This document shows, piece after piece, positions 15,602 through 22,913 of a stretch of 62,720 nt of DNA; the first letter of the stretch is position 1; each line of letters opens with the position of its first letter. Below the pieces are notes generated by a model, which saw only the letters and a program-made list of their open reading frames with translations, was not told where the DNA came from and made no database searches. The DNA lies in NCBI GenBank assembly GCA_910587835.1, contig CAJUNQ010000061.1, forward strand, positions 1 through 62,720, in the 5' to 3' direction. This stretch comes from an uncultured Oscillospiraceae bacterium. Its GTDB lineage: Bacteria > Bacillota > Clostridia > Oscillospirales > Acutalibacteraceae. A program made the position numbers and the translations under genes.

Positions 15602-16938
15602 GCTCCATCCTCCTTTTTGTTGTCTTCAGGCCCAGGGTGCCACCCCAGGCTTCCCTCCAGCTCAGAGAGGGTGCTGGCTACCTTTTGCATCTGCTTGCGG
15701 TAGACAAACACGCAGTCCGCCTTTTTGCAGGCCCCCTTCACCACGTCCTCGGCAAAGGCACGGCAGGTGGGAGCGCCGCAGGCTCCGCAGTCCAGGCCGG
15801 GCAGCTCCTCCTCCAGGGTGTTGATGTCCACCATCATCTGCATGGCCTGCTTCAGGTCAGAGGAGAGGGTCATCACATTGGAGAATTCCAGCTCCTCCTC
15901 CCACTCCATCTCCTGGGGGACAGGGCCCCCGGCCAGGTGGTTCTGGCTGACAGGCAGATATTTGCGCAGCCGCTGAATGCGGGCCTTGGCTACATAGGGG
16001 TTTTCCACGCACAGCACGCCCCCCACGCAGCCCCCGGCGCAGGCGTTGAGCTCGATAAAGTCCAGGTCGCCAATGCGCTCGTCCTCAATTTCTTCCAGCA
16101 CCCGGATCACGTTCTCAATGCCGTCGGCGGCCAGGTATTTCTCGTTGAGCAGCGCCGCCGACTCCCCCCCGCTGGTGGACCAGCCCACCCCGATGATGCC
16201 GGAGTTGGCAATGGGCTCCACGCAGTCCAGGTGGTCCATTTTGTGGCTGAGCTGAGGGAAGACCTCGCTGATGGCAATGGCCCCGTCCACCTGGGACTTC
16301 TCCATGCCCAGGGGCATTTTGATGTCTGTGACCTTGGCCGGGCAGGGGGTGATGAAGAAGCAGCCAATCTGCTCCGGCGGCAGGCCGGTTTTCTCCGCAG
16401 CCTCCTTTTTGGCCATGATGGCGGCAGTCTCCATGGGGGACTTGAGGGGCAGCACATGCTCGCACAGGTCCGGAAAGCGCACCCGGATGAGCCGCACCAC
16501 CGCCGGACAGGCGGAGCTGATAATGGGCCGGGGAATGGGCAGGGCGCTCTCCGAGTTATACATGAGCTTGCGGGTGGCCTCGCTGATGAGCTCTGCCGCC
16601 CGCGAGACCTCATATACCTGGTCAAAGCCCATTTGCTTCAGGCCGGTGAGCACATAGTCAATATCGTCCAGATTGTTGAACTGCCCGTAGAGAGCCGGTG
16701 CGGGCAGAGCAATCTTATATGGAAAGCGGTCCAGGGCGTCCATATGGGTGAACCGGGCCCGCTTGGCGTGATGGGGACAGATGCGGATGCACTCGCCGCA
16801 GTCAATGCAGCGCTCGGTGGCAATAAAGGCCTTGCCCCCCCGGATGCGGATGGCCTCGGTGGGGCAGCGCTTGACACAGTTGGTGCAGCCCACGCATTTG
16901 TCCTCATGCAGTGTTACAGAATGATAAAAGTCTGGCAT
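15598..16938 (-). CDS. sensory-type [FeFe]-hydrogenase (group C/D, HydS-like)
   Basis: A 446-residue ferredoxin/H-domain protein. Two N-terminal [4Fe-4S] motifs (CVGCTNCVKRCP and CIDCGECIRICP) precede an [FeFe]-hydrogenase large domain with altered H-cluster motifs: SSACPAVV, TPCPAK and ACAGGCVGG in place of TSCCPGW, MPCxxK and the CPGGCxxGGG form. A C-terminal Cys-rich Fe-S motif follows (DCGACGAPTCRAF). It has no PAS domain. Known proteins of this layout are thought to sense H2 or redox state rather than turn over H2 fast. Its coupling to ATPase, DRTGG and PHP genes supports a regulatory role (inference). Confidence 0.85.
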   Translation of the reverse strand: MPDFYHSVTLHEDKCVGCTNCVKRCPTEAIRIRGGKAFIATERCIDCGECIRICPHHAKRARFTHMDALDRFPYKIALPAPALYGQFNNLDDIDYVLTGLKQMGFDQVYEVSRAAELISEATRKLMYNSESALPIPRPIISSACPAVVRLIRVRFPDLCEHVLPLKSPMETAAIMAKKEAAEKTGLPPEQIGCFFITPCPAKVTDIKMPLGMEKSQVDGAIAISEVFPQLSHKMDHLDCVEPIANSGIIGVGWSTSGGESAALLNEKYLAADGIENVIRVLEEIEDERIGDLDFIELNACAGGCVGGVLCVENPYVAKARIQRLRKYLPVSQNHLAGGPVPQEMEWEEELEFSNVMTLSSDLKQAMQMMVDINTLEEELPGLDCGACGAPTCRAFAEDVVKGACKKADCVFVYRKQMQKVASTLSELEGSLGWHPGPEDNKKEDGA

Positions 16939-17007
16939 GGCGTCACTTCCTCCTTCTTCTCCGGGCGGACGGGCAAAGCCCCGGCCTGCCGCAGAGCAGA
17001 GTCCCGG

Positions 17008-17436
17008 TCATTTTCTACCCGGTATCACGGCCATTTTCACAGTGGTGCCTACGCCCACTGTGGAGTCGATGGTCATTTCGTCGGTATATTTTTTCATGTT
17101 GGGCAGGCCCATGCCCGCTCCAAAGCCCAGGGCCCGCACATTGTCCGGGGCGGTGGACCAGCCGGCCTGCATGGCCTGCTCCACGTCGGGGATGCCCGGC
17201 CCCTGGTCGATGAGGGCAATGTCCACCCGGTCCGGGTCCACGTCTACCACGGCCTCGCCGCCGCCGCCGTGAATGACCAGGTTGATCTCCCCCTCATACA
17301 TGTCAATGGCCACCCGCCGGATGGCGTCGGGCTCGTAGCCCAGCTTTTTCAGCTTGTGCTTCACGTCGCCAGAGGCCTCGCCCGCCCGGGTGAAGTCGTC
17401 TCCGGGCACCTGATACTCCAAATGCAGCATGCTCAT
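17008..17436 (-). CDS. anti-sigma/RsbW-like ATPase
   Basis: A 142-residue stand-alone GHKL ATPase of the RsbW/SpoIIAB type: N-box region AIDMYEGEINLVIHG, G1 DQGPGIPD and G2 GFGAGMGLPNMKKYTD. There is no kinase dimerisation domain. Such proteins bind or phosphorylate a partner. No sigma factor or anti-anti-sigma gene is adjacent, so the partner may be the DRTGG protein or the sensory hydrogenase (inference). It overlaps the upstream DRTGG stop by 4 bp. Confidence 0.8.
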   Translation of the reverse strand: MSMLHLEYQVPGDDFTRAGEASGDVKHKLKKLGYEPDAIRRVAIDMYEGEINLVIHGGGGEAVVDVDPDRVDIALIDQGPGIPDVEQAMQAGWSTAPDNVRALGFGAGMGLPNMKKYTDEMTIDSTVGVGTTVKMAVIPGRK

Positions 17437-17783
17437 TGGATGTCGCAGCCTCCTCTCAGTCCGTTCTCAAACAGCAGCCCGCAGGCAGTGAACATCCGGT
17501 AGGGGGTGGAGAGCACAGTCATGTCCTTCAGCTCCGCCAGGTCCAGCACCTGCTGGTTGACAGGCTTGCCCCGCACAAAAATGATGCAGTGCATATCCAT
17601 CATTTCGGCGGTGCGCACCACCTGGGGGTTCATCAGCCCTGTGAGCAGCACAGACTGGTCTTTGACAAAGGCCAGCACATCGCTCATCATGTCGCTGCCG
17701 CAGGCGGTTTTGACCTCCTGCTCCATGTCGCCCTCAATGAGTACCTGGCATTTCAGAATGTTTACAATGTCTTTTACTTGCAT
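17433..17783 (-). CDS. DRTGG-domain protein (first copy)
   Basis: A 116-residue DRTGG-type domain (MQVKDIVNILKCQVLIEGD, then VLLTGLMNPQVVRTAEM). It is the first gene of the hydrogenase-regulation operon with an AGGAGG ribosome site. It probably works with the adjacent ATPase as a nucleotide-binding regulator. Confidence 0.8.
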   Translation of the reverse strand: MQVKDIVNILKCQVLIEGDMEQEVKTACGSDMMSDVLAFVKDQSVLLTGLMNPQVVRTAEMMDMHCIIFVRGKPVNQQVLDLAELKDMTVLSTPYRMFTACGLLFENGLRGGCDIQ

Positions 17784-17793
17784 AGTTCTGCCT

Positions 17794-17825
17794 CCTGTTT
17801 CTATATATTTTGAATGGGGATTGAA
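17794..17825 (-). promoter_or_regulatory. candidate promoter of the hydrogenase-regulation operon
   Basis: On minus, TTGTTT, a 17-bp spacer, then TATATA, about 20 bp before the AGGAGG ribosome site of the DRTGG gene. It lies in the 449-bp divergent region 17784-18232, which has no other gene that I can support. Confidence 0.5.
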
Positions 17826-18130
17826 AACAAGACGGATTCGTTTGCGGGCTCCCTTGTCCTGCCTGAGGGGAGGCCCGCCTGTATGATGGGTATGATTCTG
17901 AAATCAAGGATTTGCTGGAACGTAAACAAAAGGCACAGCTTTTTTAGCGGCCAAGGCCTTCCCGCTCTGGCCCAGGGGCCTGTGGGTGAAGCTGGGACGC
18001 ATTGGCTGCTGCGCCTGTAGTCCGGCGGCTGCCTTGGCCTTTATTATATCATATGTGGCCCCTCAAGTGCAAACATTTTATGAAATTCGCCGCTTTTTTC
18101 CATCCCGCCTGCATTCTCGACTGTTTTTCC

Positions 18131-18159
18131 TTGCATTTTTGCCCCACTCAGGCTATAAT
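18131..18159 (+). promoter_or_regulatory. serC promoter
   Basis: TTGCAT (18131-18136), a 17-bp spacer, TATAAT (18154-18159). Transcription would start near 18166, with a leader of about 67 nt before the serC ATG. Confidence 0.75.
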
Positions 18160-18232
18160 GATGAAGAAAACCACCTCTTTATTGCGCTAACAGACTGAAA
18201 AATTGCAAAACCATCTTAGGAGGTCTCACACT

Positions 18233-19318
18233 ATGTCCCGTGTCTACAACTTCTCTGCCGGCCCCTCCATGCTGCCGGAGCCTGTTCTGAAAAGGGCCGC
18301 TGCCGAAATGGTGGACTACCAGGGCTCCGGCCAGTCCGTTATGGAGATGTCCCACCGCTCTCCGGTGTACGACGCCATTATCAAGGACGCCCAGCGTCTG
18401 CTCCGGGAGGTCATGGGCATTCCCGGCAACTACCAGGTGCTGTTTCTGCAGGGCGGGGCTTCCAGCCAGTTTGCCGCCGTGCCCATGAACCTGATGACCA
18501 AGTCCCGCAAGGCGGACTATGTGCTCTCGGGCCAATTCTCCACCAAGGCCTTTCAGGAGGGCAGCCGCTATGGGGACTGCAAGGCTGTGGCCTCCTCTAA
18601 GGACGACAACTTCTCGCATATCCCTGTCCTGGATGAGAAAGAGTTCCGCCCTGACGCGGACTACTTCCATATCTGCATGAACAACACCATTTATGGCACA
18701 GTCTGGAAGGAGCTCCCCCACACCGGCAATGTGCCCCTGGTGGCGGATATCTCCTCCTGCATTTTGAGCAGGCCTATTGACATAAGCAAGTTTGGCCTGG
18801 TCTATGCCGGCGCCCAGAAGAATGTGGCCCCGGCGGGCCTGACCATTGTCATTGTCCGGGAGGACCTGATTGGCGAGCCCCAGGAGGGGACTCCCACCAT
18901 GTTTAACTATGGGGTCATGGCTAAAAACGACTCAATGTACAACACACCCCCTTGCTGGTCCATCTACATCTGCAAGCTGGTGCTGGAATGGATTCAGAAT
19001 GACATGGGCGGGCTTGAGGCCATGGAGGCCCGGAACGTGAAAAAGGCTCAGGTTCTCTATGATTTCCTGGACGGCTCCCGGCTGTTCAAGGGCTGCGCTG
19101 AAAAGGACAGCCGCTCGATCATGAATGTCACCTTTGTCACCGGCGACAAGGAGCTGGACGGGGAGTTTGTGAAGGAGGCCGCAGCCGCGGGCTTTGTGAA
19201 CCTGAAGGGCCACCGCAGCGTGGGCGGTATGCGGGCGTCCATCTACAACGCCATGCCCCCGGAGGGAATCGACGCGCTGGTGGCGTTTATGGCGAAGTTT
19301 GAGCAGGAAAACGGCTGA
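18233..19318 (+). CDS. serC: phosphoserine aminotransferase
   Basis: A 361-residue class-V aminotransferase of normal SerC length. It begins MSRVYNFSAGPSMLPEPVL, has GGASSQFAAVPMNL for the PLP phosphate, and the PLP-binding Lys in AGAQKNVAPAG. It converts 3-phosphohydroxypyruvate and glutamate to phosphoserine and 2-oxoglutarate in serine synthesis. The start is set by AGGAGGT 8 bp upstream. serA lies 0.5 kb downstream on the same strand, with a toxin-antitoxin-like locus between them. No serB is in the window. Confidence 0.97.
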   Translation: MSRVYNFSAGPSMLPEPVLKRAAAEMVDYQGSGQSVMEMSHRSPVYDAIIKDAQRLLREVMGIPGNYQVLFLQGGASSQFAAVPMNLMTKSRKADYVLSGQFSTKAFQEGSRYGDCKAVASSKDDNFSHIPVLDEKEFRPDADYFHICMNNTIYGTVWKELPHTGNVPLVADISSCILSRPIDISKFGLVYAGAQKNVAPAGLTIVIVREDLIGEPQEGTPTMFNYGVMAKNDSMYNTPPCWSIYICKLVLEWIQNDMGGLEAMEARNVKKAQVLYDFLDGSRLFKGCAEKDSRSIMNVTFVTGDKELDGEFVKEAAAAGFVNLKGHRSVGGMRASIYNAMPPEGIDALVAFMAKFEQENG

Positions 19319-19345
19319 GCCGGTGTTTGACAAATTTTCTCCCAT

Positions 19346-19398
19346 CCGGTAAAATAAAAGCGCCCCTCCGCGATATTCCTGTCGCAAAGGGGCGGGCG
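19346..19398 (-). terminator. minus-strand terminator-like hairpin downstream of serC
   Basis: The inverted repeat GCGCCC/GGGCGC (about 19352-19392) is followed on the minus strand by TTTTATTTT. On plus it has no T-run. It may stop read-through from the antisense RNA promoter at 19738 or act as a weak serC end. Confidence 0.4.
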
Positions 19399-19531
19399 CT
19401 GCCAAAGAGTACCTTGCTGAAAACAGATTATTTGATACGGTTGACGGTTGGCTTTCCACGGAGGGCCTGGACCCTCCGTTCCTATAGAAACCGCGGATGC
19501 CTGCGGAATCTTGCCGAAGGAGGGCGAGCTT

Positions 19532-19624
19532 ATGAGTGCGTATGAGACTCTCTCGATCACAATGGCGATGCTGAACATCGTCGTCCTATTGCTGATTGCC
19601 CTCATCACCAGCACGAAAAAGTAG
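19532..19624 (+). CDS. small hydrophobic toxin-like peptide (holin-like, type I TA), copy 1
   Basis: A 30-residue peptide that starts MSAYETLSIT, continues with a single membrane segment (about residues 11-26) and ends STKK. Short MS-YETL peptides with one membrane helix and a basic tail are known in Firmicutes as putative holin-like type I toxins. The ribosome site GGAGGG is 7 bp upstream. A homologue with 20 of 30 identical residues lies at 47913. It is too short for normal gene callers. Confidence 0.75.
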   Translation: MSAYETLSITMAMLNIVVLLLIALITSTKK

Positions 19625-19731
19625 CCGCCTCCCCCCAGGAACCGGCTACTTTTGCCAAATGTAAAACATAACCTGGGCCAACCGTCAAAAAGCCCCTCTG
19701 TGTTAAGCGGTCTTTTGACAGCGCCCTCTTT
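19615..19731 (-). ncRNA. predicted antisense antitoxin RNA, copy 1
   Basis: From the consensus minus promoter at 19738-19766, a transcript would start near 19731 and end at the hairpin AAAAGTAGCCG/CGGCTACTTTT (19617-19653) followed by T's on minus, giving about 117 nt. It overlaps the last codons and 3' region of the toxin mRNA, as in TxpA/RatA and BsrG/SR4. Prediction from sequence only. Confidence 0.65.
19617..19653. terminator. bidirectional terminator at toxin copy 1
   Basis: An 11-bp perfect stem overlapping the toxin stop codon. T-runs are present on both sides, so it can end both the toxin mRNA and the antisense RNA. Confidence 0.7.
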
Positions 19732-19742
19732 ATTTATATTAT
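19715..19742 (+). promoter_or_regulatory. serA promoter
   Basis: TTGACA (19715-19720), a 16-bp spacer, TATTAT (19737-19742), about 60 bp before the serA ribosome site. Its -10 overlaps the -10 of the antisense promoter on the opposite strand, so the two promoters may compete. Confidence 0.6.
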
Positions 19743-19766
19743 AGCCGCCTTTTGTGTTGATGTCAA
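19738..19766 (-). promoter_or_regulatory. consensus promoter of antisense RNA, copy 1
   Basis: On minus: TTGACA (complement 19761-19766), exactly 17 bp, TATAAT (complement 19738-19743). A perfect sigma-A match, as expected for an abundant antitoxin RNA. Confidence 0.8.
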
Positions 19767-19809
19767 TATGATATTCAGAATGTATCACATTTGAGAAAGG
19801 ATGATACCC

Positions 19810-20976
19810 ATGTACAAAATTCTCTGCCTCAATAAAATCAGCCCCATAGGCACCAAGCGTTTTGGCGAGAGCTACACCTTCTCCCCGGAGATGGCCGGGC
19901 CCGACGCCATTCTGGTGCGGTCGGCCTCCATGCACGACATGGAGCTGGACCCGGGCCTTCTGGCCATTGCCCGGGCCGGGGCAGGCACCAACAACATTCC
20001 CGTGGAGGACTGCGCCAGAAAGGGCGTGGTGGTGTTCAACACCCCCGGGGCCAATGCCAACGCAGTGAAGGAGCTGGTGCTGTGCGCCCTGTTGCTCTCC
20101 TCCCGGAAAATCGGCCCGGCCATGGACTGGGTGAAGACCCTCAAGGGCCAGGGGGCCGAGGTGGGCAAGCTGGTGGAAAAGGGCAAGGCCCAGTTTGCCG
20201 GGCCGGAGCTGCAGGGCAAAACTCTGGGCGTGGTGGGCCTGGGAGCCATCGGCATCCTGGTGGCCAACGCAGCCCACTCTCTGGGCATGGAGGTCTATGG
20301 CTACGACCCCTTCCTGTCGGTGGACGCTGCCTGGCGGCTGTCCCGGTCTGTGCACCGGTCCCTGAGCCTGGACGAAATCTACCAGAACTGCGACTACATC
20401 ACTCTGCACCTGCCCGCCACCGCTGACACCACAGGGATGATCAACGCCGGCTCTCTGGGGAAAATGAAGGACGGCGTGCGGCTGCTGAACTTTGCCCGTG
20501 GGGAGCTGGTGGACAACGCCGCTCTGCTGGGAGCCCTCTCCTCGGGCAAGGTCTCCGCCTATGCCACAGACTTCCCCGCGGATGAGATGCTGGGCGTTGA
20601 GAACGTGGTCGCTCTGCCCCACCTGGGGGCCTCGACACCTGAGAGCGAGGACAACTGCGCCATGATGGCTGTGGACCAGGTGAAGGAGTATCTGGAAAAC
20701 GGCAACATCATCAATTCGGTAAACCTGCCTGGTCTGACCATGGCCCGGGAGCCCGGCACCCAGCGCATCTGCGTCATTCACCAGAACACCCCGGGCGTGA
20801 TCGCCGACTTTACCACTGTGTGCGGCAAGGCGGGCATCAACATTGAGAACATGCAGAGCAAGTCCCGCAAGGACTATGCCTACACCATTCTGGACGTGCA
20901 GGGGGGCGACCCGGCGGCAGCGGCCCGGTCCCTGGAACGCTTGGAGGCGATCATCCGGGTGCGGGTGATCGATTGA
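19810..20976 (+). CDS. serA: phosphoglycerate dehydrogenase (short form with ACT domain)
   Basis: A 388-residue D-isomer 2-hydroxyacid dehydrogenase. The NAD-binding motif is VVGLGAIGILVANAA, with substrate-side RAGAGTNNIP, the Arg of NFARGELVDNAAL, the Glu in this region, and the catalytic His in LPHLGASTPES. The last 75 residues are an ACT domain (RICVIHQNTPGVIADFTTV) that usually mediates serine feedback. It makes 3-phosphohydroxypyruvate for SerC. The ATG at 19810 is preferred over 19801 because AAAGG is better spaced. Its stop codon TGA lies inside the -35 TTGACA of the next promoter. Confidence 0.94.
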   Translation: MYKILCLNKISPIGTKRFGESYTFSPEMAGPDAILVRSASMHDMELDPGLLAIARAGAGTNNIPVEDCARKGVVVFNTPGANANAVKELVLCALLLSSRKIGPAMDWVKTLKGQGAEVGKLVEKGKAQFAGPELQGKTLGVVGLGAIGILVANAAHSLGMEVYGYDPFLSVDAAWRLSRSVHRSLSLDEIYQNCDYITLHLPATADTTGMINAGSLGKMKDGVRLLNFARGELVDNAALLGALSSGKVSAYATDFPADEMLGVENVVALPHLGASTPESEDNCAMMAVDQVKEYLENGNIINSVNLPGLTMAREPGTQRICVIHQNTPGVIADFTTVCGKAGINIENMQSKSRKDYAYTILDVQGGDPAAAARSLERLEAIIRVRVID

Positions 20977-21001
20977 CAAAAGCTGCTCCGCGTGCTATAA
21001 T
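20973..21001 (+). promoter_or_regulatory. consensus sigma-A promoter after serA
   Basis: TTGACA (20973-20978), 17 bp, TATAAT (20996-21001): a perfect match that overlaps the serA stop codon. It would start RNA near 21008, about 178 nt ahead of the MazG-like gene. Confidence 0.85.
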
Positions 21002-21007
21002 GTCCCT

Positions 21008-21180
21008 GTAGCTGACATTTTTGGGCGAGCTTCCATCAGCTGAATATGGGGACTGCGGAGTGGATTTTTGTCAGGCTTTGGGCGTGGTTTCGCGGACGTC
21101 CTTGCGTACTTCAGGAGCTTTCAGCGCATAAGAGGACAAAACTCTGCCCGAAAACAGGGCTCGCCCGGGCAAAGGAGTGG
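21008..21180 (+). ncRNA. structured leader or 6S-like RNA candidate
   Basis: About 170 nt of non-coding RNA follow a perfect promoter. A closing stem GGGCGAGC (21023-21030) with GCTCGCCC (21159-21166) encloses about 130 nt with further short stems. No terminator separates it from the MazG-like gene, so it may be a processed RNA on a shared transcript. Size, closing stem and strong promoter fit a 6S RNA, but I cannot confirm the central bubble by eye. A cis-regulatory leader is the alternative. Confidence 0.45.
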
Positions 21181-21185
21181 GCAGG

Positions 21186-21512
21186 ATGGGCCGGTTTGGC
21201 TTTGAGGAGATGCAGCGCATTCAGAGGGAGCTGCAGGAGAAATATTTTGACCGTTGGGGCGGACTGAACCCCAGAAAGGGGCGGGACTCCCTTCTATGGA
21301 TGATGATTGAGGCCGGAGAGGCGGCGGATGTGATCAAAAAGCGGGGGGATGGGCCCATCACTGAGGACCCTCAGATTCGCCGGCATTTCATTGAGGAGCT
21401 GTGTGATGTGATGATGTACTTCAACGACGTGATGCTGTGCTACGACATCACCCCCGAGGAGTTGGAGGAGGTCTATCAAGAAAAGCACCGGCGGAATATG
21501 GAGCGTTGGTAG
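21186..21512 (+). CDS. MazG-like nucleotide pyrophosphohydrolase
   Basis: A 108-residue all-alpha NTP pyrophosphohydrolase. The ExxE...ExxD metal motif is visible as EAGEAADVI and EELCDVMMYFND. Such proteins hydrolyse (d)NTPs to monophosphates and may clean the nucleotide pool. The ATG at 21186 is chosen because AAAGGAG lies 8 bp upstream; the in-frame GTG at 21177 overlaps that site. Transcription likely comes from the promoter at 20973 through the structured leader. Confidence 0.8.
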   Translation: MGRFGFEEMQRIQRELQEKYFDRWGGLNPRKGRDSLLWMMIEAGEAADVIKKRGDGPITEDPQIRRHFIEELCDVMMYFNDVMLCYDITPEELEEVYQEKHRRNMERW

Positions 21513-21560
21513 CGGCCCAAATGGGCCGGCTGTCATAGCTTGACCAACGGCATTTTCATA

Positions 21561-21598
21561 AAAAGCTCCCGGAGAATAGCTGTTCTCCAGGAGCTTTT
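21561..21598. terminator. bidirectional terminator after mazG-like gene
   Basis: The stem AAAAGCTCC-c-GGAGAA with TTCTCC-a-GGAGCTTTT has T's on both sides. Confidence 0.8.
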
Positions 21599-21632
21599 GC
21601 GCTTTTCTGGGTAGGAAGATCGGGCTGTGGAA

Positions 21633-21664
21633 CAAAAAAGGAGCGCGGGTTTCCCTGCGCTCCC
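21633..21664 (-). terminator. terminator of the zinc-ribbon protein gene
   Basis: The stem GGAGCGC (21640-21646) with GCGCTCC (21657-21663) is followed on minus by TTTTTTG. It lies 22 bp beyond the stop at 21686. Confidence 0.8.
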
Positions 21665-21685
21665 TTGTTTTGCTCTGAGAAGGAA

Positions 21686-22162
21686 TTACTCCTCGGTCTC
21701 CTGGCTCTCCTCTTCCGGCTCGTCTTCCTCGTCAAAGTCGAATTCCAGAGTCTCGCCGCAGCCGGGGCAGATCATCTTCTCCGCTTCCAGCATTTCGTCA
21801 GTCAGCTCAATGTTCTTGCCGCAGCTGGGGCAGATGGCCTCAAAAATGGCGGCCTCGTGGCCATGATGGTGGCAGCCGCATCCGCAGCCTCCCTCGTCCC
21901 CATGATGGTGATGGTGGCTGCAGCCGCAGTCCTCCTCGTCCAGGCCATAAAAGTCCTCTTCCAGACTGCCCAGGTCCTGGTCGATCTCGTCCACCTGCTC
22001 GCAGAGCTCGTCGTAGCCGTCCTCAAGCTCCTCTACCGAGACGCTCAGGTCGTCCAGCAGCTCTACAATGGCGTTGAACAGCTTGGTCTCCTTGGCCTTG
22101 GGGTCCAGCTCCATCCCCTCCATCAAGCCCTTGATGTAAGACGCGCGCTCAGAATTGGTCAT
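21686..22162 (-). CDS. CD1247-type zinc-ribbon, His/Cys-rich protein
   Basis: A 158-residue acidic protein. Residues 1-75 are a helical N-terminal domain (YIKGLMEGMELDPKAKETK) as in the clostridial CD1247 family. A metal-binding patch of alternating His and Cys follows (CGCSHHHHH and GCGCGCHHHGH). Then comes a zinc ribbon (CPSCGK...CPGCGE) and a Glu-rich tail. Function is unknown. The start at MTNSERAS is set by GAGGTGA; the frame upstream to 22183 lacks a ribosome site. It lies next to efp, as often in Clostridia. Confidence 0.8.
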   Translation of the reverse strand: MTNSERASYIKGLMEGMELDPKAKETKLFNAIVELLDDLSVSVEELEDGYDELCEQVDEIDQDLGSLEEDFYGLDEEDCGCSHHHHHGDEGGCGCGCHHHGHEAAIFEAICPSCGKNIELTDEMLEAEKMICPGCGETLEFDFDEEDEPEEESQETEE

Positions 22163-22237
22163 AATATTCACCTCATATCTCAAAATATCGTGAAAGGTCT
22201 TCTGTTCTTCTCAAAGCCGCCCAAAGCATGGGGGAGC

Positions 22238-22795
22238 TTACGCTCTCTCCATATACTCGCCGGTACGGGTGTCAATACGGATCATCTCGCCCTCGTTGAT
22301 GAACAGGGGCACCCGCACCTCCGCGCCGGTCTCCACAGTGGCGGGCTTCAGGGTGTTGGTGGCGGTGTCGCCCTTCAGGCCGGGCTCGGTCTTGGTGATT
22401 TCCAGCTCCACAAAGTTGGGGGGCTCCACGCCAAACACATTGCCCTTGTATGACAGCACCTTGCACTCCATGTTCTCCTTCACAAACTTGAAGTTGTCGC
22501 CCAGCACATTGCCGTTGATGGGGGTCTGCTCATAGGTCTCGGTGTCCATGAAGTAGTACAGGTCGCCGTCGCTGTAAAGATACTGCATGTCCTTGCGCTC
22601 AATGAACGCGGTGGGGAACTTGTCGTTGGGGTTAAAGGTGCGCTCGGTGACAGCCCCGGAGATGACATTGCGGATTTTGGTGCGCACAAAGGCCGCGCCC
22701 TTGCCCGGCTTGACGTGCTGGAACTCGATGATGGAGTACACGTTGCCGTCCATCTCAAAGGTGACGCCGTTTCTGAAATCGCCTGCGGTTACCAT
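22238..22795 (-). CDS. efp: translation elongation factor P
   Basis: A 185-residue EF-P of normal length. The N-terminal KOW-like domain carries the modification loop HVKPGKGAAFVRTK, with Lys at the tip, followed by two OB domains ending IDTRTGEYMERA. It relieves ribosome stalling at polyproline stretches, which matters here because the surface protein at 41296 has a long Pro/Thr linker. A promoter of its own lies at 22841-22869. Confidence 0.97.
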   Translation of the reverse strand: MVTAGDFRNGVTFEMDGNVYSIIEFQHVKPGKGAAFVRTKIRNVISGAVTERTFNPNDKFPTAFIERKDMQYLYSDGDLYYFMDTETYEQTPINGNVLGDNFKFVKENMECKVLSYKGNVFGVEPPNFVELEITKTEPGLKGDTATNTLKPATVETGAEVRVPLFINEGEMIRIDTRTGEYMERA

Positions 22796-22840
22796 AAAAT
22801 AAAACCTCCCGAAATATTCTAGCCTGCTCGTCCTCTGTTT

Positions 22841-22869
22841 ATTCTAATATATTTCCCCGGCAATTTCAA
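22841..22869 (-). promoter_or_regulatory. efp promoter
   Basis: On minus: TTGAAA (complement 22864-22869), 17 bp, TAGAAT (complement 22841-22846), about 45 bp before the efp start. Confidence 0.6.
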
Positions 22870-22913
22870 GATGTATCGCCGGATTTTTGCCTCTTTCTGC
22901 CAGAAAGCCCGCC

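Larger units (their letters stand above)
19441..19731 (+). other. type I toxin-antitoxin-like locus, copy 1
   Basis: A unit containing a 30-residue hydrophobic peptide gene (19532-19624), a 5' hairpin ACGGAGGG/CCCTCCGT (19458-19479), a strong antisense promoter (19738-19766, minus) and a shared bidirectional terminator. Arms TTGACGGTTGGC (19441-19452) and GCCAACCGTCAA (19677-19688) are perfect complements that would join the two ends of a read-through plus transcript. The 5' hairpin's CCCTCC arm could also pair with the toxin ribosome site GGAGGG (19519-19524). The whole arrangement recurs at 47818-48089. Confidence 0.75.

Noticed and set aside
15637..17502. 621-codon plus-strand frame opposite the sensory hydrogenase
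   Set aside because: Antisense shadow spanning three real minus-strand genes.
17814..18020. 68-codon plus frame in the divergent hydrogenase/serC region
   Set aside because: No ribosome site and no recognisable protein features.
19243..20979. 578-codon minus frame opposite serA
   Set aside because: Antisense shadow; it also crosses the toxin-antitoxin locus and lacks a ribosome site.
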